Origin: Candidatus Sumerlaeota bacterium
GTDB taxonomy: Bacteria > Sumerlaeota > Sumerlaeia > JADFCT01
DNA: 48,953 bases
Direction of reading: 5' to 3'
Assembly: GCA_026398575.1 (NCBI GenBank)
Contig: JAPLSP010000183.1
Coordinates: 1 to 48,953, forward strand
In this document: in pieces, positions 18,109 through 26,921 of the stretch
Numbering within the stretch: position 1 is the stretch's first letter
Layout of the letters: each line of letters starts with the position of its first letter
The notes under the pieces: generated by a model
What the model saw: the letters and a program-made list of their open reading frames with translations, nothing else
Told to the model about the DNA's origin: nothing
The model's database searches: none
Position numbers and translations under genes: made by a program

Positions 18109-20193
18109 ATGAATGCTTCGCCATCCACAACGATCATGGAAGAATGGGCGTGCCATCTGCGCGAATGCGGATGGGAACGGATCGCGCCGGGAAGCGGGGC
18201 TATAAGTTCCGAGTTTCGAGTTCCGAGTTTCGAGTTCGGGGTTCCGGGTTCGGAGTTTGGGGGGGCGAGTTTGGATGCGGAGTCTCGGGAGGCGGGGATT
18301 GATTCGGAAGCGGATTTGTTTGCGGAATTGGCGCCATTCGCGGATGAAAAGGCTGCGCCAGTAATCGAGGCTTCCTTGGGGCGTGCGAATGAGGCGGATT
18401 GCGCGGATACTGAAATTTCCGGGAAAGATATTATCACCGAAATATGGAGCGCGCCGGATGCACATGCTCCGCGCATTGCCCTGATCGCCCTGGCGGGCGC
18501 CGCGTTGCCATCGCCCAAGCAGATGTTTGCGCGCTATCTGGATTGTCCGCACGAAGTCCGGCGCATTTTGCACGAAAACCAGCACGACATGGAGGGCGCC
18601 GATTTCTGTCTGATCTGCGACGACGTCCATGAATACTGGTATGAGGCTGCCAGCGACGCGTGTCTGGGAAGCTGCGCGCAGGGAGCTGCTGGGAGTTATG
18701 GGAATAATGGGAGGGATAGGAATAATGGGCGGGATGGGAGTCTGGGAAGCCGCGCGCAAGGAGCTGCTTCTGCTTCTGGTCCCAGTCAGTCTGCTGCCGG
18801 CAAATCTGCCGCCGACAAATCTGCCTCCGAGAAGATTGGCGCCGATAAGCCTGCCGCCGATAAGCCTGCCGCCGACAAGCCCTGCGCTGACAAGCCTGGC
18901 TCGGGACGACCGTTGCGCAAAAGCGGCGCTACGTCCGAACCGCATGAAGCCGCGATCCTGTCGCTCGCGGAAGAGGAATCGCGATTGCGCGACAGGATTT
19001 GGCCGCGTCTGACGATGGATCAGGCGCGCGAAGGACGGCTGGAAGGCGCCCTCGAACGTCCCGTGCAAACCCTGGGCGCCGAGTTGGCTTCCTGGACTTC
19101 GCTCTGGATCAATGAATTGGGCAGCGCCATGGAACGGCTTCAGACGCCGAATGCCCCCAGCCCGGATGAATTGCGGCGGTTTTTTTTGCTGCTGACGCTG
19201 ATGCTTAAATCCGCGTCCAATGCGCTGGCGCAGGAATTTACTGCGCAGGAAGCTGCGACGCAGGAACCCACGGCGCACGAACCAGCTGCGCGGAAATCAA
19301 CGGCGCAGGAATTCGCAACGGCGGATCGGAGCGCTTCCGGAGGGACGTTGCTGCGGAGCGCGCAAACCTGCTTTCGTGAATTCAGGCTTCTCCTGCTGGA
19401 GACCGAAGCGGGGGATTTGGGCGCGCGGTTTGCTCAATCGCTGCTTCCCGCGTTTGAGACGCTCGAGCGGCTTTTCCCCGGCGCGCTCACGCATCGGGCG
19501 GCTCGGGCGTTTTCGTGGGTGGAATCGCTGGCAGGCGCGCGGCCGGAGCTGCTCGGTAAGCTGGCGGAGGAAATGCTCTGCCTGAGCAGTTTGAAGCTCA
19601 CGACGGATGCGCTTGTGGAAGCGCTGGGCGATCCCGAAACCGAGCGTGTGGCCTGGCGGCAGTCGGTCACGGCGCGGACCGAGGAGTTCGAGCAATGCCT
19701 GCGCGTCGAGGGGCGCAATGTGCTGAATCCCATGCGCGTGAATGTGGATGAAGAGGGATTGGGATGGCTGCTTTATTGCGCGCGCTGGACGGCCCGTTAT
19801 TGGAAGCAGCGCATCGAAGCCGAACGCGAAGGGCGGCTCGATGCGTTCACCGCATCGCGGGCGCGGCAACGATCGAGCGGCGCGCCCGGCAGCGACGACA
19901 CAGGCGACGGCCTGCGCGCGACTCCACCCTTGCCCGCACCTGCGCCGAAGCTGTATTGGCAGATGGATTTGATCATGCCCTGGCCGGCGGGCGTCACGCC
20001 CGAAGGAGCGATCGAAAACATCCTATTCTATGCGCTGGGCAATTCGCTGCGCGCGCGCGCCGACAAGCCGCTGACGCGCATGCGCGCCGAGTTGCTTTTG
20101 TTCGCCATGGCTCTGGAAGAAACCGCCGAAGACGTTACGGAGCTTCCGTTGCCGATGGATTTGGCTGGGATTTGGGAAGGATCAACTATGTGA
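18109..20193 (+). CDS. Large hypothetical protein with several in-frame low-complexity inserts
   Basis: About 694 residues from ATG 18109; a TTG at 18100 or ATG at 18136 are alternatives, since no clear ribosome site decides. No signal peptide or named domain is recognised. Structured-looking parts (ALIALAGAALPSPKQMFARY; YLDCPHEVRRILHENQHDME; ARTEEFEQCLRVEGRN) alternate with low-complexity segments: SEFRVPSFEFGVPGSEF (GAGTTYC heptamers), a 78-bp duplication giving LGSCAQGAAG twice, an AADKPAADK run (18781-18900) and an AQE/TAQE run (19230-19320). It ends with an 8-bp tail-to-tail overlap with the HEPN gene. It is probably cytoplasmic. Confidence 0.65.
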   Translation: MNASPSTTIMEEWACHLRECGWERIAPGSGAISSEFRVPSFEFGVPGSEFGGASLDAESREAGIDSEADLFAELAPFADEKAAPVIEASLGRANEADCADTEISGKDIITEIWSAPDAHAPRIALIALAGAALPSPKQMFARYLDCPHEVRRILHENQHDMEGADFCLICDDVHEYWYEAASDACLGSCAQGAAGSYGNNGRDRNNGRDGSLGSRAQGAASASGPSQSAAGKSAADKSASEKIGADKPAADKPAADKPCADKPGSGRPLRKSGATSEPHEAAILSLAEEESRLRDRIWPRLTMDQAREGRLEGALERPVQTLGAELASWTSLWINELGSAMERLQTPNAPSPDELRRFFLLLTLMLKSASNALAQEFTAQEAATQEPTAHEPAARKSTAQEFATADRSASGGTLLRSAQTCFREFRLLLLETEAGDLGARFAQSLLPAFETLERLFPGALTHRAARAFSWVESLAGARPELLGKLAEEMLCLSSLKLTTDALVEALGDPETERVAWRQSVTARTEEFEQCLRVEGRNVLNPMRVNVDEEGLGWLLYCARWTARYWKQRIEAEREGRLDAFTASRARQRSSGAPGSDDTGDGLRATPPLPAPAPKLYWQMDLIMPWPAGVTPEGAIENILFYALGNSLRARADKPLTRMRAELLLFAMALEETAEDVTELPLPMDLAGIWEGSTM
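18199..18262 (+). repeat. GAGTTYC-type heptamer array inside coding sequence
   Basis: Units such as GAGTTTC, GAGTTCC, GAGTTTC, GAGTTCG, GGGTTCC repeat in frame through the N-terminal part of the 694-residue protein. The unit is open in both strands (EFRVPSF forward; NSELGTR reverse). Confidence 0.75.
18662..18768 (+). repeat. 78-bp in-frame direct duplication
   Basis: A 29-bp stretch beginning GTCTGGGAAGC at 18662 recurs at 18740 with two mismatches, exactly 78 bp (26 codons) apart, flanking GGGAATAATGGG-type simple repeats. The reading frame stays open. Confidence 0.75.
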
Positions 20194-20572
20194 TGATTGC
20201 CCGGATAAAGTCATAGACATCCAGCAATGGGATGCGTCCATTCACCAAGCCTTCCTCTGCATGTCCATGAGCGATATCGCATCGAATCTCATAGTAGTTC
20301 TTGATGATCGCCACCCTCAAAGTGTCTCCCTCAAACACGCAATTGACACGATGAGTAAAAGCGGTTTCTTCCCACGACCCAACCCATTGCTCATATTCGC
20401 GATTGATATGGTCCTCAAGTTGGCCAAAAAGCAAAACGAAAAAAGCATAATCATTAATCTCAGCCATTCGTTTCCGCGATGCGCTGAGGAATACAACGGC
20501 TGGGGCTTTCTGAGCCCAGAGCCAATCATCAATCACCTTATAGGCATTATATATTTCGTCAAGCAGTATCAT
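20186..20572 (-). CDS. HEPN-like protein, second gene of a bicistron
   Basis: A 128-residue alpha-helical protein. RCDIAHGH near the C-terminus fits the R-x4-6-H signature of HEPN RNases, and the preceding IIKNYYEI helix suits the fold. AEINDYAFFVLLFGQLEDHI is a further helix. The ATG overlaps the stop of the upstream gene by 4 bases. HEPN proteins are often toxins in toxin-antitoxin, CRISPR and abortive-infection systems, usually paired with a neutraliser in the same operon. The partner here is not a nucleotidyltransferase. Toxicity is an inference. Confidence 0.7.
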   Translation of the reverse strand: MILLDEIYNAYKVIDDWLWAQKAPAVVFLSASRKRMAEINDYAFFVLLFGQLEDHINREYEQWVGSWEETAFTHRVNCVFEGDTLRVAIIKNYYEIRCDIAHGHAEEGLVNGRIPLLDVYDFIRAIIT

Positions 20573-21006
20573 GCCGCCTCAATTGCCTGCCATTGAACCA
20601 GATTGTCAAAGACCTGCTGGTCAAAAGGGCGATACGAATTCCGCAACTGTGAAGTCACAATCTGCCAATCGCTTGGCTGATCGGCATCGCCTCCCCTGTC
20701 AACCACGATGAATTGATGCGTGCTTGTAGTCACAAAGACCTGGCCATTCGCTTCCCTAATCCATAAAGGGCCGGGAGCGAATGAGACTCTGCTTCTGCCG
20801 TATATAATCGCTCGGGTTGGGAGCATACGAGGTGGCACTTCATATTGCCGCATCAGTGGCTCGTCTAGCTGCAATTTCGAGCCAGAATAAATTTCTTGAA
20901 CGGGGTCAGGCGGCAATAACTGATACCATTCCTCAATCTGCGCATGCAGCGCGCTCAGCCGGCGTTCCCAATCATCAATTCTAGCGATGACATAATTTTT
21001 ATCCAT
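20569..21006 (-). CDS. Hypothetical partner of the HEPN-like protein
   Basis: A 145-residue protein from ATG 21006, which has GGAG at the right distance; an earlier ATG at 21048 lacks this. It begins MDKNYVIARIDDWERRLSAL, a helical N-terminus, then PVQEIYSGSKLQLDEPLMRQ and a beta-rich middle (RAIIYGRSRVSFAPGPLWIR; FVTTSTHQFIVVDRGGDAD). No known domain is recognised. Coupling to the HEPN gene suggests that the two act together, perhaps as regulator or antitoxin. Confidence 0.65.
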   Translation of the reverse strand: MDKNYVIARIDDWERRLSALHAQIEEWYQLLPPDPVQEIYSGSKLQLDEPLMRQYEVPPRMLPTRAIIYGRSRVSFAPGPLWIREANGQVFVTTSTHQFIVVDRGGDADQPSDWQIVTSQLRNSYRPFDQQVFDNLVQWQAIEAA

Positions 21007-21148
21007 TTCTCTTCTCCGGGGTAGAACCCCAATTTTTGATTCGGGCATGATCGAGCACGGCCTAAGAATGAAAGCAACTTACTACCAAGCCTGAATGCCG
21101 TCAAGCGATCAGTCGGGGCTTTCCAGTTCGCCTGTGTACTTAAACAGA

Positions 21149-21311
21149 CTAGGATTTCTACAAACTCCGTCTGCAAAAATAAGCCGCTTCGCGGCGCAAA
21201 ATCCGTTTAATCCTTTAATCCGTGGTAAAAAGCGCCACCACGGATTAAAGGATTAAACGGATTACCATGAACGACGACATGTTGTAGTTCGCAGGATGAT
21301 AAGGGCATAAT
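21149..21311. repeat. Three-hairpin intergenic repeat, copy 3
   Basis: Same order as the pair at 1664: CTAGGATTT border, GCCGCTTCGCGGC hairpin, long hairpin (21201-21262; arms ATCCGTTTAATCCTTTAAT and complement around GTGGT/ACCAC), then an imperfect copy of the palindrome (21269-21290), then GATGATAAGGGCATAA. The long-hairpin arms differ from the other copies, yet pair perfectly. The remaining bases to 21378 hold GAATGATG-type repeats and no gene. Confidence 0.8.
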
Positions 21312-21378
21312 GCGAAGCAGAATGATGGAAAACAGAATGATGAAAAACAGGAGAATTGTTTTGTCATTCATTATTCTG

Positions 21379-24300
21379 TCAGAAGCCTCTTCCAGTCAGG
21401 AGCGCGATCAGGTCGGCGATGTCTATCATGCCATCGCGGTTGACGTCTGCCGCCTGCAATTGTGCGGGCGTCAGGATCTGAAGATCGCCAATAAGATATC
21501 TCCTCAAGGAATCGAATGGCAGCGTATAATGGCCCGTGAAGGTTATCGCGCCGTTGGCCGGAAGCGGTTGGAGCGCCGGATTGGGCAGCGGCGGATCGAA
21601 GCCATCGAGCGGCAGCCAATCGAGCCGGATCAATCCTGCGGGGACATTGTGCAAATCGGCGCCGCCGGTTCCCATCGTGATGGCGCTGTTGCCATCCGTC
21701 AGCCGCCATGAAGCGCTCGAAGGCGTGACATCAACTGTCACCGTTCCCAGTCCGGCAGGGCTGCTATAGAAGATATACTCGCTCCAGAGTTCATTGGTCA
21801 TCGTCGCCGATGTGGCCGGAATTTGCGCGGGAAACCCGCCATAGAGATAATCCACCCTGAATCCGGTCCTCAACCCCGGCGCGCGCGTGTAGCTGGGCAC
21901 GTCCGCTGTGCTGTCGGTCTGCCAAGCGAGCCAATAGGCTCCCGGCTGAAGCGTAAGGTCTGAGGGCGTTCCATCCGCGATCGGCGCGCTGATCCAGGCG
22001 TTCTCGGCACTGTTGGCGAACGAGGGCGATTGCCAGAGCAGATTGCGCGCCGGGGAGTCGTCGTATATCGCCAGCCGCAAATTTCCCGCCGCCGTATGCG
22101 AATAGAACCGCGCCTCGATCACCGTGGCTTGCTGCGTTACGGTTATCCTGCTGGCCTTGATGTAGTTCTTATGCGAATAGGCAACCTTGCTTAGGGTTCC
22201 TGCGTGATCCGGGAGGTAATGCATTCCGAAATAGGCGTATCCTGCGCCCGGGTCAATGGCCGCGCTTCGCAGGGCGCCGCCGGTCTCGCTCAGGAAAATG
22301 CCGCCAAGCCGCACCGGTAGGGCATCTCCTTTTCCCAAACTCACTTTGATGATTTTACTCTGCATGAAGTCGCCGAACAAGCCGTATCCCGCAACGGGAT
22401 CAATCGCGACTTGATCCATCATCTCCTCGTCAGAGGCCATGACGACGGCGCCGAGGCGCGTAGGCGTGCTGTCGCCGTCGCCGAGCGCCACTTTCACGAT
22501 CTTGGACGTGCCGGATCGCACGTTGAAATAAGCATATCCGGCGCCGGCGTCCAGAGCGGCGCTTGCCAGATTCCCTTCCCCGAAGGGGAGCGGCAATTCG
22601 CTGACCAGAGTGGGTGTTGTATCGCCCGCGCCCAATGCGATCTTATAGATGGAAGCAATCTCATTTCCCACTGTATTGCCGCCGCCGACATAGCCATATC
22701 CTTTTGCGGCATCAATCAACACGCTCGCCGGCGTTTCATGAAATGCCGAAAGCCCGCAGACGCGGCGGGGAAGACTGGCGCCATTGCCGAGAGCAACTTT
22801 GATAAAATCGCTGAATCCATTCGTGCAATAATAAGCGTATCCGGCGGCCGGGTCTATTCCGCCGCAATTAATGCCCCCGTCGTTGGAATCCAGATCAATC
22901 GTGCCGATGCGCACGGGGGGATTGCCGCCGGCGCTCGCGGCGATTTTATCCACATGGTTAAAGGCGTTTTGATATAGATAGCCGGCGGACGGATCAATCA
23001 GCAGAGAGGAATTCAAGTAGGCAAAAGTGTCCAGCGTCGCGCTCGTAATATTGCCTGGCAGTTCTGGGCCTCGTCCCAACGAGAATATAGCCAACTGATT
23101 CTGACCGCCATCCCCATAACCGGCGAAGTAGCCGTATCCGGCAGCGGGATCCAGCGTGATATTATTATATGCCCTGACGCCCATCCCCACTTCGCCGACG
23201 CGCCGCAAAATGCCATCCGACAACAGATCGAATTTCATGAACTTGGAGATATAGGTACCATTGAAATTGGACGCATAGTAGGCATGGCCGGTCGCGGCGT
23301 CATAAGCGGCGCAGCCGAAATCTTCATAATAGGTTGCCGGGATGGGGATGGGAATGCTGGAGAAGGTGGTGTTTCTATCATCCAAGGGCATTCTCACAAT
23401 GACCGCGTCGAGGAGCTGATTCCAGAATGGGTTGTCATCCGGCCCGAAAAAAGCCCAACCGGCGGCGGGATCAATGCCAACGCACCTTTGCGCCACGCTC
23501 CCCTTGCCGTAGATCACGCTCTTGACGCGCGACGGAGGCGCGTCTCCTATTCCCAATGCCGTTTTGACGACCGCGCTTTGCCCGCCCCAATAGGCAAAAC
23601 CGCTCTCCGGCGCGAACGCGGCAAACGATAGGCACGACTCAGCGCCGCTATTCAGCGTCAATGCGCCTATGCGGCGGGGCGGATTCGCGCCGCTGCCGAG
23701 AGCCACTTTGATAACTTGTCCGGGGGAAAAATAAGAGTCTCCCTCGCCGAAATATGCATATCCAGCGGCGGGATCTATCAGACCGCATTTGACCTTCCTC
23801 TCGCCGTAATTCAGCGCCGTCGAACCAACGAGCGTCGGCAGGCTGGCGCCGCTGCCCAAAGCTACTTTCAAAATGACGGAGGGACTGGAATACATCACAA
23901 AGTAGCCATAGCCCAACGAAGGATCCAGCACGCCGAACGTCACACTGCCGAAGAAACCATGCTCCAGCCTTCCAATACGCATGGGCGGACTATCGCCGCT
24001 TCCGAGCGCCACTTTGATGATCTTTGCGTCGCTGCCGAAGTAGCCGTATCCCGCTGCGGAATCAATAGCCCCGCAAGAGACGCCGCGCTCGTCGGAAAGC
24101 AGCGGCGTTGAGCCTACGCGCCGGGGGGGCGCATCGCCCTTGCTCATGGCCACTTTGACGATTGTGCATACCGGCGCGGCGCCTCCGAAAGATTGCCCAA
24201 AATACGCGTATCCCGCCGCCGTGTCCAAAGCGACACTGCCCAAATCACTCTCCAATGAGGGCAGCGCTAGAGTTTTTGCAAGGCTGGGCGCCGCATTGCC

Positions 24301-25485
24301 GGCGCCTAAGGCGATTTTCAGGACGGAGCCAGGAGCGTATGTCCAGGCATTTCCATAGTAGGCATATCCAGCGGCCGGATCAATGACGGAGCAGGTAATG
24401 CCAAGACTCGACAAGATTACCATGCTGACCTGCGCGGGCGCCGCGTCGCCTGCGCCCAGCGACACTTTGGCTACGGTGCGGGTATTCGCGAAGTAGGCAT
24501 AGCCCGCCGCGGGATCAATCGCCGCTGTTATGGGCGAGCTTCCCCAGGAATCAAGCGTCGCGCTGCTGACCCGTGTGGGCGAAGTTTCGCCCGTTCCAAG
24601 GGCGACCTTGACCACGCAGGAGAAGGCATAGGTTCCGAAATAGGCATAGTCGGCGCCAGCGTCTATCGCGCCACATTGCAGATCATTCTCGCCCGGCGCG
24701 AGCGTCACGGCGCCAACAAGATGCGGCAGCTCGCTTCCGGCGCCCAAAGCCACTTTAATAACTTGCCCTGGTGTCCCATTCGTTCCGAAGTAAGCGTATC
24801 CGGCGGTCGCGTCCATTAAAGCGCTGACCAGCGAGCCGTTTGCGTTGCTCAAGGCGATCGCGCCCACGCGCGCCGGCGGATTATCGCCGCTCCCCAGCGC
24901 GACCTTGGCAACCCAATCGCCGCCATTGGAATACGAATACCCGCCGAAATAGGCGAATCCGGCTGCGGGGTCAATCACCGCGCAGCCAAGATTGATCTCA
25001 CTGGGATTCAACTGGATTGCGGTCACTCGCTGGGGCGAATTATCGCCGCTCCCAAGCGCCACCTTAATAATAAGTCCGCCGCCGGTTGCGAAATAAGCGT
25101 ATCCGGCGGCGGGATCAATCACCGCGCATAGCAGCGGGCCTTCGTCTTCATTCAATGCCAGGGTTGCGATGCGCGTGGGCGTTGTGGCGCCGGCGCCGAG
25201 CACCACCTTGATCACGAGCCCGGGCATGTTCGCAGTCCCGAAGTAGGCGTATCCGTTGTCGGCATCAATCACGGCGCATGAGATATCGCGCTCGAATTGC
25301 GCCAGAGCGCTGCCACAATAATGAATATCACCCACAGGGTAATCCGGGGAACCGGGGGTGGTCATGCCGGCGATGGAAGTGGAAATCAAGGTCGCAGGTG
25401 ATTTTGCTTCGCCGCTCCTCGCAAGCATTAGGCTGGAAATGAATGCGAGCGCTAAAAGCAGATGAATCCTGGCATGCTTTATCAT
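21379..25485 (-). CDS. Giant secreted beta-propeller-like repeat protein with C-terminal dockerin
   Basis: A 1368-residue protein; GGAG lies 6 bases before the ATG. The signal peptide (MIKHARIHLLLALAFISSLM, then ARSGEAKS) is followed by 21 repeats of about 50 residues, each with a core like IDPAAGYAYFG then VIKVALGSGD..P.RVG. Twenty-one is three times seven, which would fit three seven-bladed propellers; this is inference. After about 1150 comes a beta-sandwich-like region (TVIEARFYSHTAAGNLRLAI) and finally DVNRDGMIDIADLIALL, a dockerin type I or EF-hand-like calcium loop. It is probably an extracellular binding protein. The promoter and leader are shared with the neighbouring gene. Confidence 0.85.
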   Translation of the reverse strand: MIKHARIHLLLALAFISSLMLARSGEAKSPATLISTSIAGMTTPGSPDYPVGDIHYCGSALAQFERDISCAVIDADNGYAYFGTANMPGLVIKVVLGAGATTPTRIATLALNEDEGPLLCAVIDPAAGYAYFATGGGLIIKVALGSGDNSPQRVTAIQLNPSEINLGCAVIDPAAGFAYFGGYSYSNGGDWVAKVALGSGDNPPARVGAIALSNANGSLVSALMDATAGYAYFGTNGTPGQVIKVALGAGSELPHLVGAVTLAPGENDLQCGAIDAGADYAYFGTYAFSCVVKVALGTGETSPTRVSSATLDSWGSSPITAAIDPAAGYAYFANTRTVAKVSLGAGDAAPAQVSMVILSSLGITCSVIDPAAGYAYYGNAWTYAPGSVLKIALGAGNAAPSLAKTLALPSLESDLGSVALDTAAGYAYFGQSFGGAAPVCTIVKVAMSKGDAPPRRVGSTPLLSDERGVSCGAIDSAAGYGYFGSDAKIIKVALGSGDSPPMRIGRLEHGFFGSVTFGVLDPSLGYGYFVMYSSPSVILKVALGSGASLPTLVGSTALNYGERKVKCGLIDPAAGYAYFGEGDSYFSPGQVIKVALGSGANPPRRIGALTLNSGAESCLSFAAFAPESGFAYWGGQSAVVKTALGIGDAPPSRVKSVIYGKGSVAQRCVGIDPAAGWAFFGPDDNPFWNQLLDAVIVRMPLDDRNTTFSSIPIPIPATYYEDFGCAAYDAATGHAYYASNFNGTYISKFMKFDLLSDGILRRVGEVGMGVRAYNNITLDPAAGYGYFAGYGDGGQNQLAIFSLGRGPELPGNITSATLDTFAYLNSSLLIDPSAGYLYQNAFNHVDKIAASAGGNPPVRIGTIDLDSNDGGINCGGIDPAAGYAYYCTNGFSDFIKVALGNGASLPRRVCGLSAFHETPASVLIDAAKGYGYVGGGNTVGNEIASIYKIALGAGDTTPTLVSELPLPFGEGNLASAALDAGAGYAYFNVRSGTSKIVKVALGDGDSTPTRLGAVVMASDEEMMDQVAIDPVAGYGLFGDFMQSKIIKVSLGKGDALPVRLGGIFLSETGGALRSAAIDPGAGYAYFGMHYLPDHAGTLSKVAYSHKNYIKASRITVTQQATVIEARFYSHTAAGNLRLAIYDDSPARNLLWQSPSFANSAENAWISAPIADGTPSDLTLQPGAYWLAWQTDSTADVPSYTRAPGLRTGFRVDYLYGGFPAQIPATSATMTNELWSEYIFYSSPAGLGTVTVDVTPSSASWRLTDGNSAITMGTGGADLHNVPAGLIRLDWLPLDGFDPPLPNPALQPLPANGAITFTGHYTLPFDSLRRYLIGDLQILTPAQLQAADVNRDGMIDIADLIALLTGRGF

Positions 25486-25535
25486 TGAACGCTCCTCGAC
25501 ATGAACGGAATCCCAGATAAAACAAATACGGAAGC

Positions 25536-25565
25536 TTTATGAAGTGGCGTAATGGCGGGAGTCAA
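25536..25565 (-). promoter_or_regulatory. Sigma70-type promoter of the propeller gene
   Basis: On the minus strand TTGACT (25560-25565) and CATAAA (25536-25541) stand 18 bases apart. Both boxes and the spacing recur in a second copy of this region ahead of the 25601-26491 gene, which supports their function. Confidence 0.55.
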
Positions 25566-25600
25566 GATGGAATTTCGGCCTCTAAAATATGGCAAGGATT

Positions 25601-26491
25601 TCATTTGCCATTCTGTTGCCGAGCCTTTATGGCTTTGATAGCCATCTCTGCAGCATGGCGAGTCCAGTGGCGCGTCATATCCCATGGAATAGGAGGATTG
25701 GCGTTCGTAAAGGCTTCCGCAAGGCCATAATCTTTTGCTATTTTTGTGAGATTGACAAACTCACCGCGCCACATCTCGTAGCCTTCGGAATACGGGTTAA
25801 CTTGTTGGTAGGGATCGTTGGCGGCAATATGGGAAAGGAATTCAATGTCGCTCATATTGCCATTGTTCTCAAAAGCTGACAGCGCCTTCAATCTTGCATT
25901 TGTCCATTTGCCCATGCGCTCATCCAGCAGGAACTCTTTCATTGCTTTGCGTGCTGAATTCATATCTCCCCGAAGCCCTAACGTGATATACAGGCATTGC
26001 TGAATAATTGTATCCGTAGTGCTTGCTATATAGCGCTTAATCTCATCGTCCGCGTTGGGTAGCTTTGAAAGAGCAACGATGCTTCTGCAATACAGATTGT
26101 CTGCCTCTGATCCTAGATGGATTCCAGAAACAGTCGGCTGCCTTTTGTAATCAACATTTGGCATATCCTTTATTGTCTGCATTGATTTCATAATCATCGC
26201 CGTCTTGGCGCCTATATCTTTGTCAGATGGGCAGGAGGCGATTACTTCCAAGGCAGGTTCCCGCATCCACCAGTATCGGCTGTTCAGTCTTGTGCCGATT
26301 TCTTGAAGATTTTCTGCCGTCAATTCCTTTCCGGAAAGCGCTCTTAGATTTCTATATGCAGCATCGCTATCCGGGATTGCCGGTTTATAAGTTGGTTTTA
26401 TTGAATCAGTCTTTTCGCTGCTTTCCGCAAGCGCGGCGCCGGCAAGGAATGCGAGTGCGATAAGCAGATGCTTCTCAGGATGCTTTTTCAT
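25601..26491 (-). CDS. Secreted helical-repeat hypothetical protein
   Basis: A 296-residue protein beginning MKKHPEKHLLIALAFLAGAA with cleavage near ALAES; the ATG at 26491 follows GGAGGAG and the upstream frame has no signal peptide. The mature part is alpha-helical and HEAT-like (LNSRYWWMREPALEVIASCP, SARKAMKEFLLDERMGKWTN, ARLKALSAFENNGNMSDIEF). No catalytic motif is seen. It lies just upstream of the giant propeller gene, each with its own copy of the same promoter. Function unknown; a periplasmic binding scaffold is possible. Confidence 0.75.
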   Translation of the reverse strand: MKKHPEKHLLIALAFLAGAALAESSEKTDSIKPTYKPAIPDSDAAYRNLRALSGKELTAENLQEIGTRLNSRYWWMREPALEVIASCPSDKDIGAKTAMIMKSMQTIKDMPNVDYKRQPTVSGIHLGSEADNLYCRSIVALSKLPNADDEIKRYIASTTDTIIQQCLYITLGLRGDMNSARKAMKEFLLDERMGKWTNARLKALSAFENNGNMSDIEFLSHIAANDPYQQVNPYSEGYEMWRGEFVNLTKIAKDYGLAEAFTNANPPIPWDMTRHWTRHAAEMAIKAIKARQQNGK

Positions 26492-26542
26492 GGAAAAACT
26501 CCTCCGGACGAACGGACTCCTGAATAAAACAAATACGAGAGT

Positions 26543-26572
26543 TTTATGAAGTGCCGGAATGGCAAGAGTCAA
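26543..26572 (-). promoter_or_regulatory. Sigma70-type promoter of the 25601-26491 gene (duplicated copy)
   Basis: TTGACT (26567-26572) and CATAAA (26543-26548) on the minus strand, 18 bases apart, within about 85 bp that is roughly 80% identical to 25490-25580. Confidence 0.55.
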
Positions 26573-26648
26573 GATGGAATTTCGGTACAGAGTTTCGGCG
26601 GGCGTAAGGCGCATCTCCAGGTAGCTACCGATAGGACACGGCGCCTAC

Positions 26649-26749
26649 TCTGACAAAATAACGTCCGACAAAACAATGAAAACACATTGTTGTTGAATCA
26701 GGCAGGACTGGGTTTGTGTTATTATTTTGTCGCCCATTATTTTGTCAGA
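26649..26749. repeat. Intergenic hairpin (TCTGACAAAATAA family)
   Basis: Left arm starts TCTGACAAAATAACGTCCGA (26649) and pairs with the right arm ending TTATTTTGTCAGA (26749); a second block CGACAAAA pairs inside. The rest of 26492-26921 holds the duplicated promoter and the region ahead of the HTH-EIIA gene, with no other gene. Confidence 0.75.
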
Positions 26750-26921
26750 CCTTCTGCGGCACGCCAAAGTGGCCCGGCTGGAATGCGCCCAGTTTCGGTC
26801 TAAAAAATGGCAAAAAATTTCCATTGACATGGCCGGACATCTTTGGACATGCTCTGCCCGCTTTTGACATCGCGACCCCCTAGTATGAAGTTTGTCTAGC
26901 CTGGGAGGACATTGGGAACGC

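Noticed and set aside
17980..19278. 432-residue minus-strand frame with repeat-like GGRFVGGRF sequence
   Set aside because: Shadow of the low-complexity plus-strand gene; the repeats reflect the DNA repeats.
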